A stretch of 64,000 nt of DNA, taken from assembly GCF_947172395.1 (NCBI RefSeq), contig NC_069086.1, positions 12,928,501 through 12,992,500 on the forward strand, given 5' to 3'. Both the position numbers and the translations under genes were made by a program. Below, in pieces: positions 42,836-52,565 of the stretch (the stretch's first letter is position 1; each line of letters begins with the position of its first letter). The notes beneath the pieces were generated by a model. It ran no database searches. It was given only the letters and a program-made list of their open reading frames with translations, and was not told where the DNA came from. This stretch comes from Bicyclus anynana (lineage: Eukaryota; Arthropoda; Insecta; Lepidoptera; Nymphalidae).

Positions 42836-43599
42836 AATTCAATAATAATTACAATGATAATATAGTAAGGGTCTTCAGCAAAGGGTAAAACAAGCTAAGC
42901 TAAGCTAAGTCAACTCGGAAATAACGATTTAGATAGTAGTTGGTTGTTGGTTGATTCATAAATCAGAAACGTTTATTAGATTAAATATTAATTATCCAGG
43001 GATTTTATAATATTACATAAAATATTGTAGAATGTTTTTTTTCAATACTACATTCTCCATTAAAAATGTAAAGACAATCGACGATACGACGCTGCTGTTT
43101 TTGCAGCATCGCCCGTTTATTTTAAATCATCAATGATATAAAATAAACATCAGTTTTTTACTCAGTGCATTTAACTTGGAATTTATCTGGATACTAGTTC
43201 AGACATGAACTCGGTATGCGCACGGTGAATGAAGCCATGGAAACCGGTCCAGACTTGTGTGTGAAAATAAGTATGGTAAGACTAGATTTAATTAAAAAAT
43301 TGTCTCGACCGCGCAAAGCTAACGTGGAAGTGAAAACGTTAGCCGACGTGTGTGAATTAGCGGTGGATCGACGAGGTGAAGCAAGAAAGTTGGCTATTTG
43401 TTAACATTTCTAGTGAAATTATGATTTTATTAGAGAAAAAGTAGTGTTGGAGATGAAATGTAAAACTGTCAAACAATTCTGATGAGTTAAAGTAAAAATA
43501 TATGTTAATACTTGAAGAAGAACATAGGCTATTGTTTCTCGCAAAAGTAAAAGTTGAAGAGAGTGGAATTACAGATAGTGAAGTTTTAAATGAAAATTC
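42836..43599. other. No clear gene; one weak frame
   Basis: A 62-residue plus frame at 43216-43404 (LDLIKKLSRPRKANVEVKTL, then ADVCELAVDRRGEARKLAIC) has a plausible protein composition but no domain I recognise. It could be a remnant of a transposon or an isolated exon. No splice signals were confirmed. Confidence 0.25.
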
Positions 43600-43745
43600 T
43601 AAAAGGAGAAACCCAGTATCCGTACAAACTCGGGTCAAATTATACAAATGGTACAGAGCTGAAAATTGGCCATAAATTAGGACAATTAAGGAGAACTTAT
43701 GAGGCCAATTTTCAAAGAAATAGATTTCTTTGATTTGCTTAATTA
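43600..43745 (+). repeat. Dispersed repeat, pair with 6528-6690
   Basis: See partner; TACAGAGCTGAAAATTGGCC and AAATTAGGACAATTAAGGAG are shared. Confidence 0.6.
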
Positions 43746-43977
43746 TTTAAATTACTTGTTACAGATGGGCAATAATTCGTACCCCTTTGACACAAAATTC
43801 TTTGGCATTATCTGTGTCTAACTGACAGGCGGCAGTTTTAATAATTGGACTAACCTGACACATCTAATAAAATTATGATAATGATGTCATTTGACAATGA
43901 CATCTCATTTATTGATTGACTGTCGCAATGATAGCCCACGTTTGCTAAGACAATTAGTGACAAATGCACTAGAGAGG

Positions 43978-44112
43978 ATTTAAATTTATGATCGATTTGA
44001 AAGTAATGAATCAGTTTATTATCCCTGGTGAATATTATTGCAGCTAAGATTCTAATGGAGTAATGTACTAAAATATGCAAGATTTTAACACATTTTTCAT
44101 TTCTATATATCG
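43978..44112. repeat. Dispersed repeat, pair with 32875-33060
   Basis: See partner. The overlapping minus frame (43850-44080) is not supported as a gene. Confidence 0.5.
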
Positions 44113-44827
44113 TTCTGTAAAGTGTCTTAAAGTCTTAATTAACAATAGAAATTAATATGAAACAGTATGCCTTATATTTACGAAAAGAGGGTTTACATCC
44201 GTTAACACGTTTTTCTACTTTAAATATTAACATATTACTTACAAAATCGAGTTGCCAACTCTGTGGTAAAAATCACCATACATATCAAGAATTACGACAT
44301 GACGGAAACGGACGCATGACCCATTTAATAGCACCCTAGCTGTGATAAACTACGTCACAGATTCTATATTACTAGTCAATAATTATAAACAAAACTTCTA
44401 GGCACTAATATAGAACAAGACAGGTACGCAAATTCTCATCGATGCCTACTCTAGCAAGAGTGCATGATTAAGAAGAGAAAATAATGGTAATTTAACGATT
44501 GCACAAATACCTACTACAAGTAGTAAAAAAACTAATAACAAAAACTTCCGTTGAAACGGAACTGCGAGCTGAATCATTTCAAAGTGTCACTGCACAACAT
44601 AAAACTTCTATTTTCAAGGTGAACAAGTTACAAACTAAAGAACGGTCATACAACTTAGTGATAGTGGTTACAAGTTTTAATTACTTTTAAAACTTAATGT
44701 TTCACTTTCATGATTAATCATATAATGAATTAATCACTAACAGAAAAAGTAATTGTAAGTTAAGAACATAATGACCTATTGGCGAAAGATTAAGTTATTA
44801 GAGTATAGTCGTAGGTTTATATAATGG
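44113..44827. other. No gene seen
   Basis: AT-rich, with short plus frames at 44157-44339 and 44499-44690 that show no recognisable domain. The catalytic exons of the GT49-like gene were sought by eye here on the minus strand and not found. Confidence 0.35.
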
Positions 44828-44916
44828 CATCATCATCATCATTATCATCAACATGTCAGCAGATGGACGTCCACTGCAGGACATAGACCTTTACTAGGGA
44901 CTTCCAAACATCACAA
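44828..44916 (-). mobile_element. RTE-type LINE 3' tail
   Basis: On the minus strand TTTGGAAGTCCCTAGTAAAG, GTCCTGCAGTGGACGTCCAT and the ATGATGATGATGCC tail. Only the last ~90 bases are present. Confidence 0.7.
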
Positions 44917-45036
44917 TATATAATACAATATGTAATGTAGTACGTAAGTAATAGTCAGTTAAGTTAGAGAGGTATTTTAATGAAGATCTACACTTTACTG
45001 TTTATGTAACTAAATTATAAAAAAATATTAATTCTT

Positions 45037-45038
45037 AC
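45037..45038 (-). other. Splice donor of the GT49-like exon
   Basis: On the minus strand the exon ends GAAAG followed by GTAAGAAT, close to the consensus AG|GTAAGT. The intron interrupts codon 199 after its second base, and the codon would read Arg if the next exon starts with A, C, G or T after AG only as AGA or AGG. Confidence 0.75.
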
Positions 45039-45634
45039 CTTTCAACAAGAGGCTGCACGTTGTCAAGAAACTCGAAACCAGCATGAGTGGTATAAGTTAT
45101 AGATTCGTGACACTGTATAAAACCATGGTCCGCGCGCACGAAATTTTTAAGCACCCAATATTCACCGCGTTGTAACGTTTGCGCTGGCATATCCTTGTCG
45201 TTGCACTGTAATAACGTCCTAAGGTACGCCAGAGTCATCGGATTTAAAGCATCCTCATCATCTATTTCAAGCACAGTCACATTCGACGTTTCAGCATCGG
45301 CTAGTCCAGTTAACTTCTTCTCTAAATCCGGCAACGAAGCCGTGCTCGAAGCGGTTTTGTTCGTCGTTGGCATTGTGGACGGTGTCTTCTGTGAGGTAGA
45401 CTCTTCCAATATCCGGACGCTAGAATCTGGAGGTCTCGTGTCTGTATAATTACGCATTTCTTCTCTATTTAAATAGCGAAATTCGGCGCTCCTCTCCGAC
45501 CCATCCACAGTCATCGGCACCCAATCCACGCCAGTCGTGCTATTGCTGGACAGATGCATCGCAGCGTACAATAGTACGGCGATGTTGATCACAATACTCA
45601 CTCTAAACACAAAGTTGCGACGGTTGTTCAACAT
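45039..45634 (-). CDS. GT49 / B4GAT1-like glycosyltransferase, first coding exon (partial)
   Basis: This exon encodes 198 complete codons of what is probably a Golgi type II glycosyltransferase. The start ATG at 45634 has A at -3 and an in-frame TAA 12 nt upstream. Residues 1-8 are short and basic (NNRR), residues 9-27 form a hydrophobic signal anchor, and residues 28-145 are a Ser/Thr-rich, poorly conserved stem with N-glycosylation motifs at Asn31, Asn62, Asn92 and Asn118. From about residue 155 the text GEYWVLKNFVRADHGFIQCH, then ESITYTTHAGFEFLDNVQPL, resembles the start of insect members of the Glyco_transf_49 family, which includes beta-1,4-glucuronyltransferase 1, an enzyme of alpha-dystroglycan matriglycan priming. 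The catalytic DxD region must lie in later exons, which I did not find. The family call rests on remembered similarity; exact orthology is open. Confidence 0.75.
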
Positions 45635-45814
45635 TATTATAGCGATTTAGGCACTTGTTATTAGAAAAAATATGCTTTAACTACAACGTCCTTCGTCGTC
45701 CTCTAGGACGCGTTTTTCTGTAGGGCCCTGTGCGTGTCAGCATCACAATTTATTGCGTCATCAGCAGGCGTGTGGAGGTTGGCTGCGAGCCAGCGCCACG
45801 AACACTTCTCGCTC
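45635..45814 (-). other. 5' UTR part of the GT49-like exon, with acceptor
   Basis: Upstream of the ATG the minus strand runs back 180 nt to a clean acceptor, TTTTCTTTTATTGCAG, whose AG is 45816-45815. At least one non-coding exon therefore lies further right. The segment is GC-richer than its surroundings, as expected for exon sequence. Confidence 0.6.
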
Positions 45815-45816
45815 CT

Positions 45817-46246
45817 GCAATAAAAGAAAATCAGTTTAGTCCTCATTTGTTTCAGCAATTAAGACTTACGAGGTAGGTAACTGTTGTTTAACGTGAGATT
45901 AATTTTGAAGGACGTAAATAACTAAAGGCATCAATTTTATTATGACGCATATGTAAATGCGATACGTACGTAATTACGAGTAGGTAATGTAACCCGAATG
46001 AAAGTATGGAAAGTTATTAACATTTTAATGGGTTCTGAGTGGCTATTACCTATTCTCTCGTAATGTTAATATAATAGTTATGTAGAAGATTTTATTCCAT
46101 GCTGGGATGAACGCATGTGTAGAATCAACTGAAATGATTATAATCTTTATATCATAGCATGTTATAAAACAAGTTGGCTTAATTAAGGCGGACTTGCAAA
46201 AAACCTTTACTAATGATATTTAGCAACCACATTATAATTAGATAAG
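45817..46246. other. Probable intron sequence; nothing else seen
   Basis: Upstream intron of the GT49-like gene by inference from the acceptor at 45815-45816. No repeat or frame is recognised. Confidence 0.4.
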
Positions 46247-46500
46247 GATCTGCCTTCGACTTTACTTTTCTGTCAAAGTACCAATCAAGATCTACGATCT
46301 AATGCGATTGTAAAAACTGTCTCCATAGAATCGATGTTTCATAACCGTGTTTGTCGGTTAAAGAGCTTTGTAAAAATGTGTAGCTATTTTAATGGTGTAA
46401 AAATGGGCAAATTCTTCTACTTTAGTATAAGATATATACATGCTAAATCTAAACTCGTTTTTCTCCGAAAATGACTGATAAAATTGTCTGTCACTACTAT
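46247..46500 (+). repeat. Dispersed repeat, inverted pair with 63005-63262
   Basis: TGTCAAAGTA, GATCNACGATCTAATGCGAT, AAAAACTGTCTCYATA and AGTATAAGATATATACMNNAT then AATTGTCTGTCA match the reverse complement of 63005-63262 along about 250 bp. Family unknown. Confidence 0.65.
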
Positions 46501-46925
46501 GTACTTATGTACTTAATTAGTCTGACTTAGCAACTAACTGGTGATCGGATAACTTATCAGTCTTCGATACATTCCCGATGATTTATCTGACAACGAAGTG
46601 AATCTGCTTACCATCGTAATAAATTCCAAGATGCAGTTTGTCGATATCTCAAACGCATCTCAATAATGAAACTTGCTTAACAACAATTTATTTACGTATT
46701 CTAAACGCGAAGTCAGTCTCTGCTATATTTGCATCCTACTGGAATTCTTTTTTTAGCTCAATGCATTTGTAAGGCTTATAGAAAGATTTAATAGTATGTT
46801 TAGCTAGAAGAATAAATAAATAAATAAATATACTTAAACAATACACATTACTATCTAGCCCCAAAGTAAGCATACAGAATAGCTTGTGTTATAGGTACTA
46901 AGATAGTTGTAGTTTGAAGTAATAA
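46501..46925. other. No gene seen
   Basis: AT-rich, with a short (AATA)n run at about 46811-46829. Confidence 0.35.
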
Positions 46926-47062
46926 GATAAATAAAGATAAATATACTTTATTTGCACACCACAAAGACAAAAACAAGTGAAATAAAAAACAAATTAGGAA
47001 GAGATCAGCATACAAAAGGCGGCCTTATCGCTAAGTAGCGATTTCTTCCAGGCAACCTTCTA
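46926..47062 (-). mobile_element. CR1/Jockey-like LINE 3' UTR fragment
   Basis: Nearly identical to 18989-19135: AAATATACTTTATTTGCACA, then CACAAAGACAAAAACAAGTG and GGCGGCCTTATCGCTAAGTA. The high similarity of the two copies suggests relatively recent activity. Confidence 0.75.
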
Positions 47063-47276
47063 AATATAATATCAGGCAGGTAATATAATATATAATATAC
47101 TTAATAAACACAGAACTATTAAAAGAATTATACAGAAGTTTAAACTACCTATAATAAGTATAAGTTATCCTTTTTCACGCTTAAATCATTGAAAAAATTT
47201 ACTGTTTGTGAAATAACGTTTTCTTTATTAAGAATTTCAGCATATTATGTAAAGATTGTTTGAAATTATTGGAATA

Positions 47277-47465
47277 CTAGAACACGCGCGTGGTTTCCGT
47301 TCCCGTAAGAATACGGGGATAAAATAATTATAGCCTAAAGCACTTGGGGATAGTGTAGTTTCCTAACAGTGAAAGAATTTTTCAAATCGGTTCAGTAGTT
47401 CCAGAGCCTATTCAAAACATACAAACAAACAATTATATGTTTCCTTTTTTTAATATTAGTATAGA
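47277..47465 (-). mobile_element. Helitron-like element
   Basis: CTAG at 47277-47280 preceded by A, shortened hairpin CACGCGCGTGG, body GTGAAAGAATTTTTCAAATC and reversed 5' end TTAGTATAGA followed by T. A SINE-B tail abuts directly. Confidence 0.7.
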
Positions 47466-47466
47466 T

Positions 47467-47795
47467 TTTTTTTTATTTTTTACAAGTTAGCCCTTGACTA
47501 CAATCTCACCTGATGGTAAGTGATGATGTAGTCTAAGATGGAAGCGGACTAATTTGTTAGGAGGAGGATGAAAATCTACACCCCTTTCGGTTTCTACACG
47601 GCATCGTACCGGAACGCTAAATCACTTAGCGGTACGTCTTTGCCGGTAGGGTGGTAACTAGCCACGGCCGAAGCCTCCCACCATCCAGACATGGACAAAT
47701 TAAGAAAATCTCAATCTGTCCAGCCGGGGATCGAACCCAGGACCTCCGTCTTGTAAATCCATCGCGAATACCACTGCGCCACGGAGGCCGTCAAA
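47467..47795 (-). mobile_element. SINE-B, full length
   Basis: Reversed copy from a T-run to CACTGCGCCACGGAGGCCGT. A and B boxes are present. The overlapping plus frame 47651-47842 is a shadow of the SINE. Confidence 0.85.
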
Positions 47796-48134
47796 ATGAT
47801 TTCACGGTTATTAGTAAAAGCAGAAATTTTCAGCATGGCTAAATTGCTTGGTTAATTAGTTAATTACAGTAATAGTGGTTTAAAATAATTATGTTGTCAG
47901 ATCATAAAAACATGATATAGCTTCTGTACACTATCTGTCACTACATTTTATCCGGAGTCCAAGTCGCCACGCCTTTTCCTGGACTCTTAGTATAATTTTA
48001 CCGCAAAAGGTATATACATATCTAACGGGCACATTATTCGTCTGATTAGATGAGCAGACCTGAGTTAGATTTTAAATCAAACGTTATTAACGCCGTTTAT
48101 AATTGCTTAGATTACAATTTATATCTGGGTTTTG

Positions 48135-48440
48135 ACGGCCTCCGTGGCGCAGTGGTATGCGCGGTGGATTTATAAGACGGAGGTCCTGGGTTCGATCCCC
48201 GGCTGGGCAGATTGAGATTTTCTTAATTTGTCCAGGTCTGGCTGGTGGGAGGCTTCGGCCGTGGCTAGTTACCACCCAACCGGCAAAGACTACCGCCAAG
48301 CGATTTAGCGTTCCGGTACGATGCCGTGTAGAAACCGAAAGGGGTGTGGATTTTCATCCTAAACAAGTTAACCCGCTTCCATCTTAGACTGCATCATCAC
48401 TTACCATCAGGTGAGATTGTAGTCAAGGGCTAACTTAAAA
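48135..48440 (+). mobile_element. SINE-B, full length
   Basis: GGCCTCCGTGGCGCAGTGGT and GGGTTCGATCCCCGGCTGGG, then the body and a GGGCTAACTT plus A-run tail. Close in sequence to 28564-28868 and 34199-34537. Confidence 0.85.
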
Positions 48441-48818
48441 AAAAAAGAATCAAATTATAGCAATTAATTTCAAGTAGGTATAGTTTTGTTATCTGTAGTC
48501 TGAATAGTTAAAAAAAAAGAAAATTAGCAAGAATTATATTTTTTTTTTCTATGACTGTGTAACCATTGATTGCTATTGGAATATAAAACCCGGTACGAAA
48601 AGTAGCCAATCTGTTGTTTATTTGCCAAATTTCAAGTTGACGTTATAAATTAAACTAATCCAGCGTTTTTTTATATTTAACAATACAACAAAGCTATATA
48701 TAATAAATAAATGTTTAATGGTCTTAATTTTTCTGGAATATATACGTTTGATAACGATTTTGACCAAATAAGTGAAATTTTACAAAATTAGCTAAAATTG
48801 TAAACTATGAATATTATT

Positions 48819-49064
48819 TAACCGGGTACATACCACGAAAAAACGACGAGAGTTTTAATGTAGATATACCTCGCGCTTTTGGCTGTTGCGAGATGGTTGA
48901 AAAAAGAAAAATAACAAGAAAGAGGGTAGATCGATTCTGCCCCTAACAGCTGATGTCAACTTCGCAACTCGCAACTTCAGTCGCGTCGTGACCACGATCC
49001 ATGCAACTGGGTCGAAATATCGTCATTAAAAATCTCGTCTTCTATCGTGATATGTACCCGTTTA
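48819..49064. mobile_element. TTAA-flanked TIR element with ~65-bp inverted ends
   Basis: The left end CCGGGTACATACCACGA and the right end read inwards ACGGGTACATATCACGA continue inverted through ACGACGAGAGTTTTAATG-like text. TTAA lies at both edges. Outside TTAA the flanks ATGAATATTAT and ATAATATTCAT are themselves exact complements, so either the TIR is ~13 bp longer or the target was a palindrome centred on TTAA. A piggyBac-type MITE is likely. I recall this text as a common lepidopteran repeat. Confidence 0.65.
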
Positions 49065-49189
49065 AATAATATTCATAATGAACAACCACGAAATAAGTTT
49101 ACAATAATTAAAATTGTAAACATTTGTAGCCTACGTCTCAAAGAATATTTAAGTTTGCCTACCTAAAAACACTAAAATTTTAATAAATT

Positions 49190-49501
49190 ATGAATAATTA
49201 TATAAAAAAGGAGAAAAAATTAAAACTACTACTTCGAGATAAAACTTCAGCAAACTGCAGCGGTTTCGGTAAGAGAAAGAGTGTTACGATGTACAGAAAC
49301 TACAATTTGTCACAAATTTTCGCTACGCCCAATCCGAAAGTACATGACAATGTCTCGTTAAGCCGACGTAACTATTCAAGGGAAATGGATACACATATTG
49401 AGCACACAGCCTTGACCAGTGGCAATGGCACGGACCGTGAAGATGCCGAGAACAATATGATACTATTAAACGACCACAGACAAACAGATGCACTCAATTA
49501 A
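49190..49501 (+). CDS. Unrecognised 103-residue reading frame
   Basis: The predicted product starts Lys-rich (NNYIKKEKKLKLLLRDK) and continues with a hydrophilic region (KRKSVTMYRNYNLSQIFATP, then NPKVHDNVSLSRRNYSREMD) ending in an acidic, Asn-rich tail. Composition and codon use look more protein-like than neighbouring chance frames. There is no signal peptide, membrane segment or domain I know. A GGTAAGAG at 49268 and a CTGCAG just before it are possible splice signals. It may be a remnant of a transposon-encoded protein or a small lineage-specific gene. Confidence 0.3.
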   Translation: MNNYIKKEKKLKLLLRDKTSANCSGFGKRKSVTMYRNYNLSQIFATPNPKVHDNVSLSRRNYSREMDTHIEHTALTSGNGTDREDAENNMILLNDHRQTDALN

Positions 49502-49530
49502 TTGACTGTATTGCATGTGGTTTTGATATG

Positions 49531-49772
49531 TTTGTTGTTACTTGATACTGTTCATAGCCCAACTAATATCAATACAAAAAAAAGTAGTATAGTAAGAATT
49601 CTATGTATATTTTTAACGGACTTCAAAAAACAGGAGGAGGTTCTCAATTCGCGTATGTTTTTTTTTTTCAAGTTATGTTATCTCATAACTTTTTTTGTTT
49701 GAAAGAAATTGGTATATATATGTTTGTTGTTACTTGATACTGTTCATATCCTAAGTAATATCAATACAAAAA
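49531..49772. repeat. Direct duplication, ~191-bp period
   Basis: TTGTTGTTACTTGATACTGT then TCATAGCCCAACTAATATCA at 49531 recurs with few changes at 49722. The first copy is followed by an FB-like end fragment (49614-49700). Confidence 0.7.
49614..49700 (+). mobile_element. FB-element left-end fragment
   Basis: TTTAACGGACTTCAAAAAAC then AGGAGGAGGTTCTCAATTCG and a T-run, related to the FB left end. Confidence 0.55.
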
Positions 49773-50330
49773 ATAAATAAAATTGAAATCTTCATCATCG
49801 TCATTATCAACCAATATTCGGCTCACTGTTGAGCTCGAGTCTCCTCTCAGAATCAGAGAGGGTTAGGCCAATAGTCCACCCAATGCGTATTGGCAGACTT
49901 TACACACGCAGAGAATTAAGAAAATTCTCTGGTATGCAGGTTTCCTCACGATGTTTTCCATCACCGTTTGAGACACGTGATATTTATTTTTAACCGACTT
50001 CCAAAAAGGAGGAGGTTCTACGTTCGGCTGTATGTATGTTTTTTTTTTTTTTTTTTTATGTATGTCCAGCGATAATTCCGTCATTTGTGGACCGATTTTA
50101 AAAATTCTTTTTTTGTAGTAAAGGGTTTGATTCCAGGGTGGTCCCATTTTTTTCATGTCAGGATCTGATGATGGCATCCTGGAGAAATCGAGGGGAACTT
50201 TTGAAAATCGTAGAGACGGCTAGTGCGTTTGTTAGTGTTTCCATAAGGTATTTTAAACCACTACAATTTTATGAAGGTCTGGAGTTGGTCTGATGATGGA
50301 GCCGATACACAGACGATGGAACTCGTCAAC

Positions 50331-50840
50331 GATTTACAGCAGGTACCTTTTGTTTGGGCTTAATTTATTTGTATTGATGAGAACTTTCCACCTAGATGGG
50401 TTGTGACTGTATTAAGGGTCTGATAATGAAGACGAAGGACAGTGAAGAGAACTCCTCGACGGTTCACAGTAGCTACCTTGTGTTTGGACTTGATAAATTT
50501 GTATTGATGAGAACTTTCCACCTACATGGGTTGTGACTGTATTAGGGGTCTGGTGAAGAAAACGAAGGATAGTTAAGGGAACTCCTCGACGGTTCACAGT
50601 AGCTACCTTGTGTTTTGACTTGATAATTTTGTATTGATGAGAACTTTCCACCTGGATAGGTTATGACTGTATTAGAGGTCTGGTGATGAAGATGAAGGAG
50701 AGTTAAGGGAACTCCTCGACGGTTCACAGTACCTACCTTGTGTTTGGACTTGATAAATTTTATATTGATGAGAACTTTCCACCCATATGGATTGTGACTG
50801 CATAGGGGGTCTGGTGATGAAGACGGAGGACAGTCAGTTC
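50331..50840 (+). repeat. 130-bp direct repeats inside FB copy 2
   Basis: Units begin at 50331, 50461, 50591 and 50721, exactly 130 bp apart, each with TACCTTGTGTTTGGACTTGA (first unit variant) and GATGAGAACTTTCCACC. The minus-strand frames at 50412-50727 are translations of this array and not genes. Confidence 0.9.
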
Positions 50841-50886
50841 ACACTCAGTAGGTGTGCTAACACTAAAAATTAAAAAATAAAAATTT

Positions 50887-51195
50887 TAATAAAAAAAATT
50901 CAACCGACTTCCAACTCAAAAATTAACCTAAACTAAAAAGCAAAAAATAACATCTTACCTATGTGCTACCTTCTGATCAGTTTGAAGGCGGTGCCAATCC
51001 AGTGTCATGTTTTAATTAAAGCTGTTTCTGAAAGAACCACAGAAATTGTGTCATTTAAACGGCTTGAATTAAAAAATCACTAGCTTGGCACCGCCTTCAA
51101 ACTGATCAGAAGGTAGCACATAGGTAAGATGTTATTTTTTGCTTTTTAGTTTAGGTTAATTTTTGAGTTGGAAGTCGGTTGAATTTTTTTTATTA
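50887..51195. repeat. Long palindrome ending FB copy 2
   Basis: The arms 50887-50996 and 51086-51195 (110 nt each) are perfectly complementary. The central 89 nt pairs only partly. Relative to copy 1 the arms differ at many positions, and each difference is mirrored in the opposite arm. Confidence 0.9.
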
Positions 51196-51424
51196 TCTTA
51201 AAATGCACACAACTGCAAAGTTGGAGGTGCATGCCCCGGATTCGAACCCACACCCTCCGGAATCGGAGGCAGAGGTCTTATCCACTGGGCTATCACGGCT
51301 TATAAAAAAAACTACGTTATTTGTGAGTGTTAAAGGCTATATTTTTTCCCCGTGGAAATGGAAGTCTTCACCGTTAGCATAGATAAAAGATTTTTATGAA
51401 GACTGCTGATTTTCAAAATTGGTC

Positions 51425-51535
51425 AACAAATAACGAAGTTATGAGGTAACAAATATTAAAAAGAAAAGAAAAAAAAAACATACGCGTCGTATTGAGAACC
51501 TCCTCTTTTTTTTAAGTCGGTTAAAAAAAGTAAAT
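51425..51535 (-). mobile_element. FB-element left-end fragment, reversed
   Basis: GTATTGAGAACCTCCTCTTT, then AAGTCGGTTAA reads on the minus strand as the FB left end. With 49614-49700 it forms an inverted pair around the SINE-A/FB composite. Confidence 0.55.
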
Positions 51536-51886
51536 CTTCTTAATATTCCGCTATATCGTACTTCATGGTGTCAAATTATCCGTAAAAAAAAGTAATTGTT
51601 TAATTTTTTGTTGCCAAGTAACTCTGTTATCTTTAGTAGGATGTACTGATTTCAATTTGCTTCCTGATGCCATTGCCGTGGGAAAAACATTGATTGCTTT
51701 TCTTTTTTATTACTTGAATTAAGGTTAAATTGTTTCCAGCCAGCGACTTGTATCAAGAAACTTTCTGGTAAGAAAACGTAGGCAAAGGTATGGACACAGT
51801 TTTTACCCAATTTCAGCAAAGCAGGTCTTGTGATCCGAAGCCATTTTAGGCTGGAGGCAGATAGAGGATATTATCATGAAAATCAT
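51536..51886. other. No gene seen
   Basis: No supported feature. Confidence 0.35.
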
Positions 51887-51975
51887 CATCATCATTTCCC
51901 ATTTTCATCATAGCCCCTCTCATTCTGAGAGGATACTCATACTCAATAGTGAGCCCGAATATGTGTTGATAATGA
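51887..51975 (+). mobile_element. SINE-A tail fragment
   Basis: CCCCTCTCATTCTGAGAGGA, then ATATGTGTTGATAATGATGA: the last ~80 bases of SINE-A. Confidence 0.65.
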
Positions 51976-51986
51976 TGATGATGAAA

Positions 51987-52156
51987 TCTATACTAATATT
52001 ATAAAGCTGAAGAGTTTTTTTGTTTGGTTGAACGTGCTAATCTCAGGAACTGGTCCGATGTGAAAAATTATTTCAGTGTTAGATAGCCCATTTATAGAGG
52101 AAGGCTATATATTATCACCATATTCACGGGAACAGGAACCACGCGGCCTCATCTAA
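51987..52156 (+). mobile_element. Helitron-like element, full length
   Basis: Starts TCTATACTAATATTATAAAG after an A, holds the family body, and ends ACCACGCGGCCTCATCTAA; the terminal hairpin is partly deleted. CTAA at 52153-52156. Confidence 0.7.
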
Positions 52157-52565
52157 AACTGATTACAGCTTCAGAATATTGCATTTGCTAGTACTTCCTT
52201 TACTTACACACACTAACTATACTTTATTCAAATAAGGAAATAAGATCTGATTTATCGTCTGGCAAGAGCGCCGGCGAGACGCTATTTATCCTGATTCTTT
52301 ATATTGGCTTGTTATTTAAAGTGTTATTCATACAGCGGACGACGCAACACACGCCCAGTAAGGGGGTCTTTTCTTTTATTACTTAAAACAATAGGTAGCG
52401 GTTATATTTAGTAATGCGTCATTCTATTGTTTGATAAAATAATTTTAGGTGTCGTTAAAAACTTTGTTTTATACCGTTAAATTTATATATCTGCATACTA
52501 AGTCCGAAGGAGGTGGTATTAGCTTAGAACAGTAAATTGAGGTTGCTTAAAACTCAAAACGTCTC

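Larger units (their letters stand above)
49988..51195 (+). mobile_element. FB element copy 2
   Basis: Starts TTTAACCGACTTCCAAAAAG and ends in a palindrome closing with GGAAGTCGGTTGAATT. Its limits are set by the interrupted SINE-A, which shows that FB moves as a unit of about 1.2 kb. It has four exact-period internal repeats and a 110-nt perfect palindrome arm pair. No protein is encoded. A clean target duplication could not be settled because the junctions are T/A-rich. Confidence 0.85.
49793..51299 (-). mobile_element. SINE-A split by FB copy 2
   Basis: 49793-49987 holds the reversed tail and body up to GAGACACGTGATATTTA. The next SINE text, CTTAAAATGCACACAACTGC, resumes at 51197 and runs to the head GGGCTATCACGGC at 51299. 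The two parts are in register, so the intervening 1.2 kb is an insertion into an existing SINE. Confidence 0.85.

Noticed and set aside
43357..44112. Minus-strand frames as candidate further exons of the GT49-like gene
   Set aside because: Their translations are Ser/Phe/Ile-rich or overlap dispersed repeats, and contain no GT49-like motif.
45195..45449. 84-residue plus frame opposite the GT49-like exon
   Set aside because: Antisense shadow of a frame with a signal anchor, glycosylation sites and canonical splice sites.
50412..50727. Two tandem-looking Ser/His-rich frames on the minus strand
   Set aside because: They are the 130-bp FB internal repeats read in one frame.
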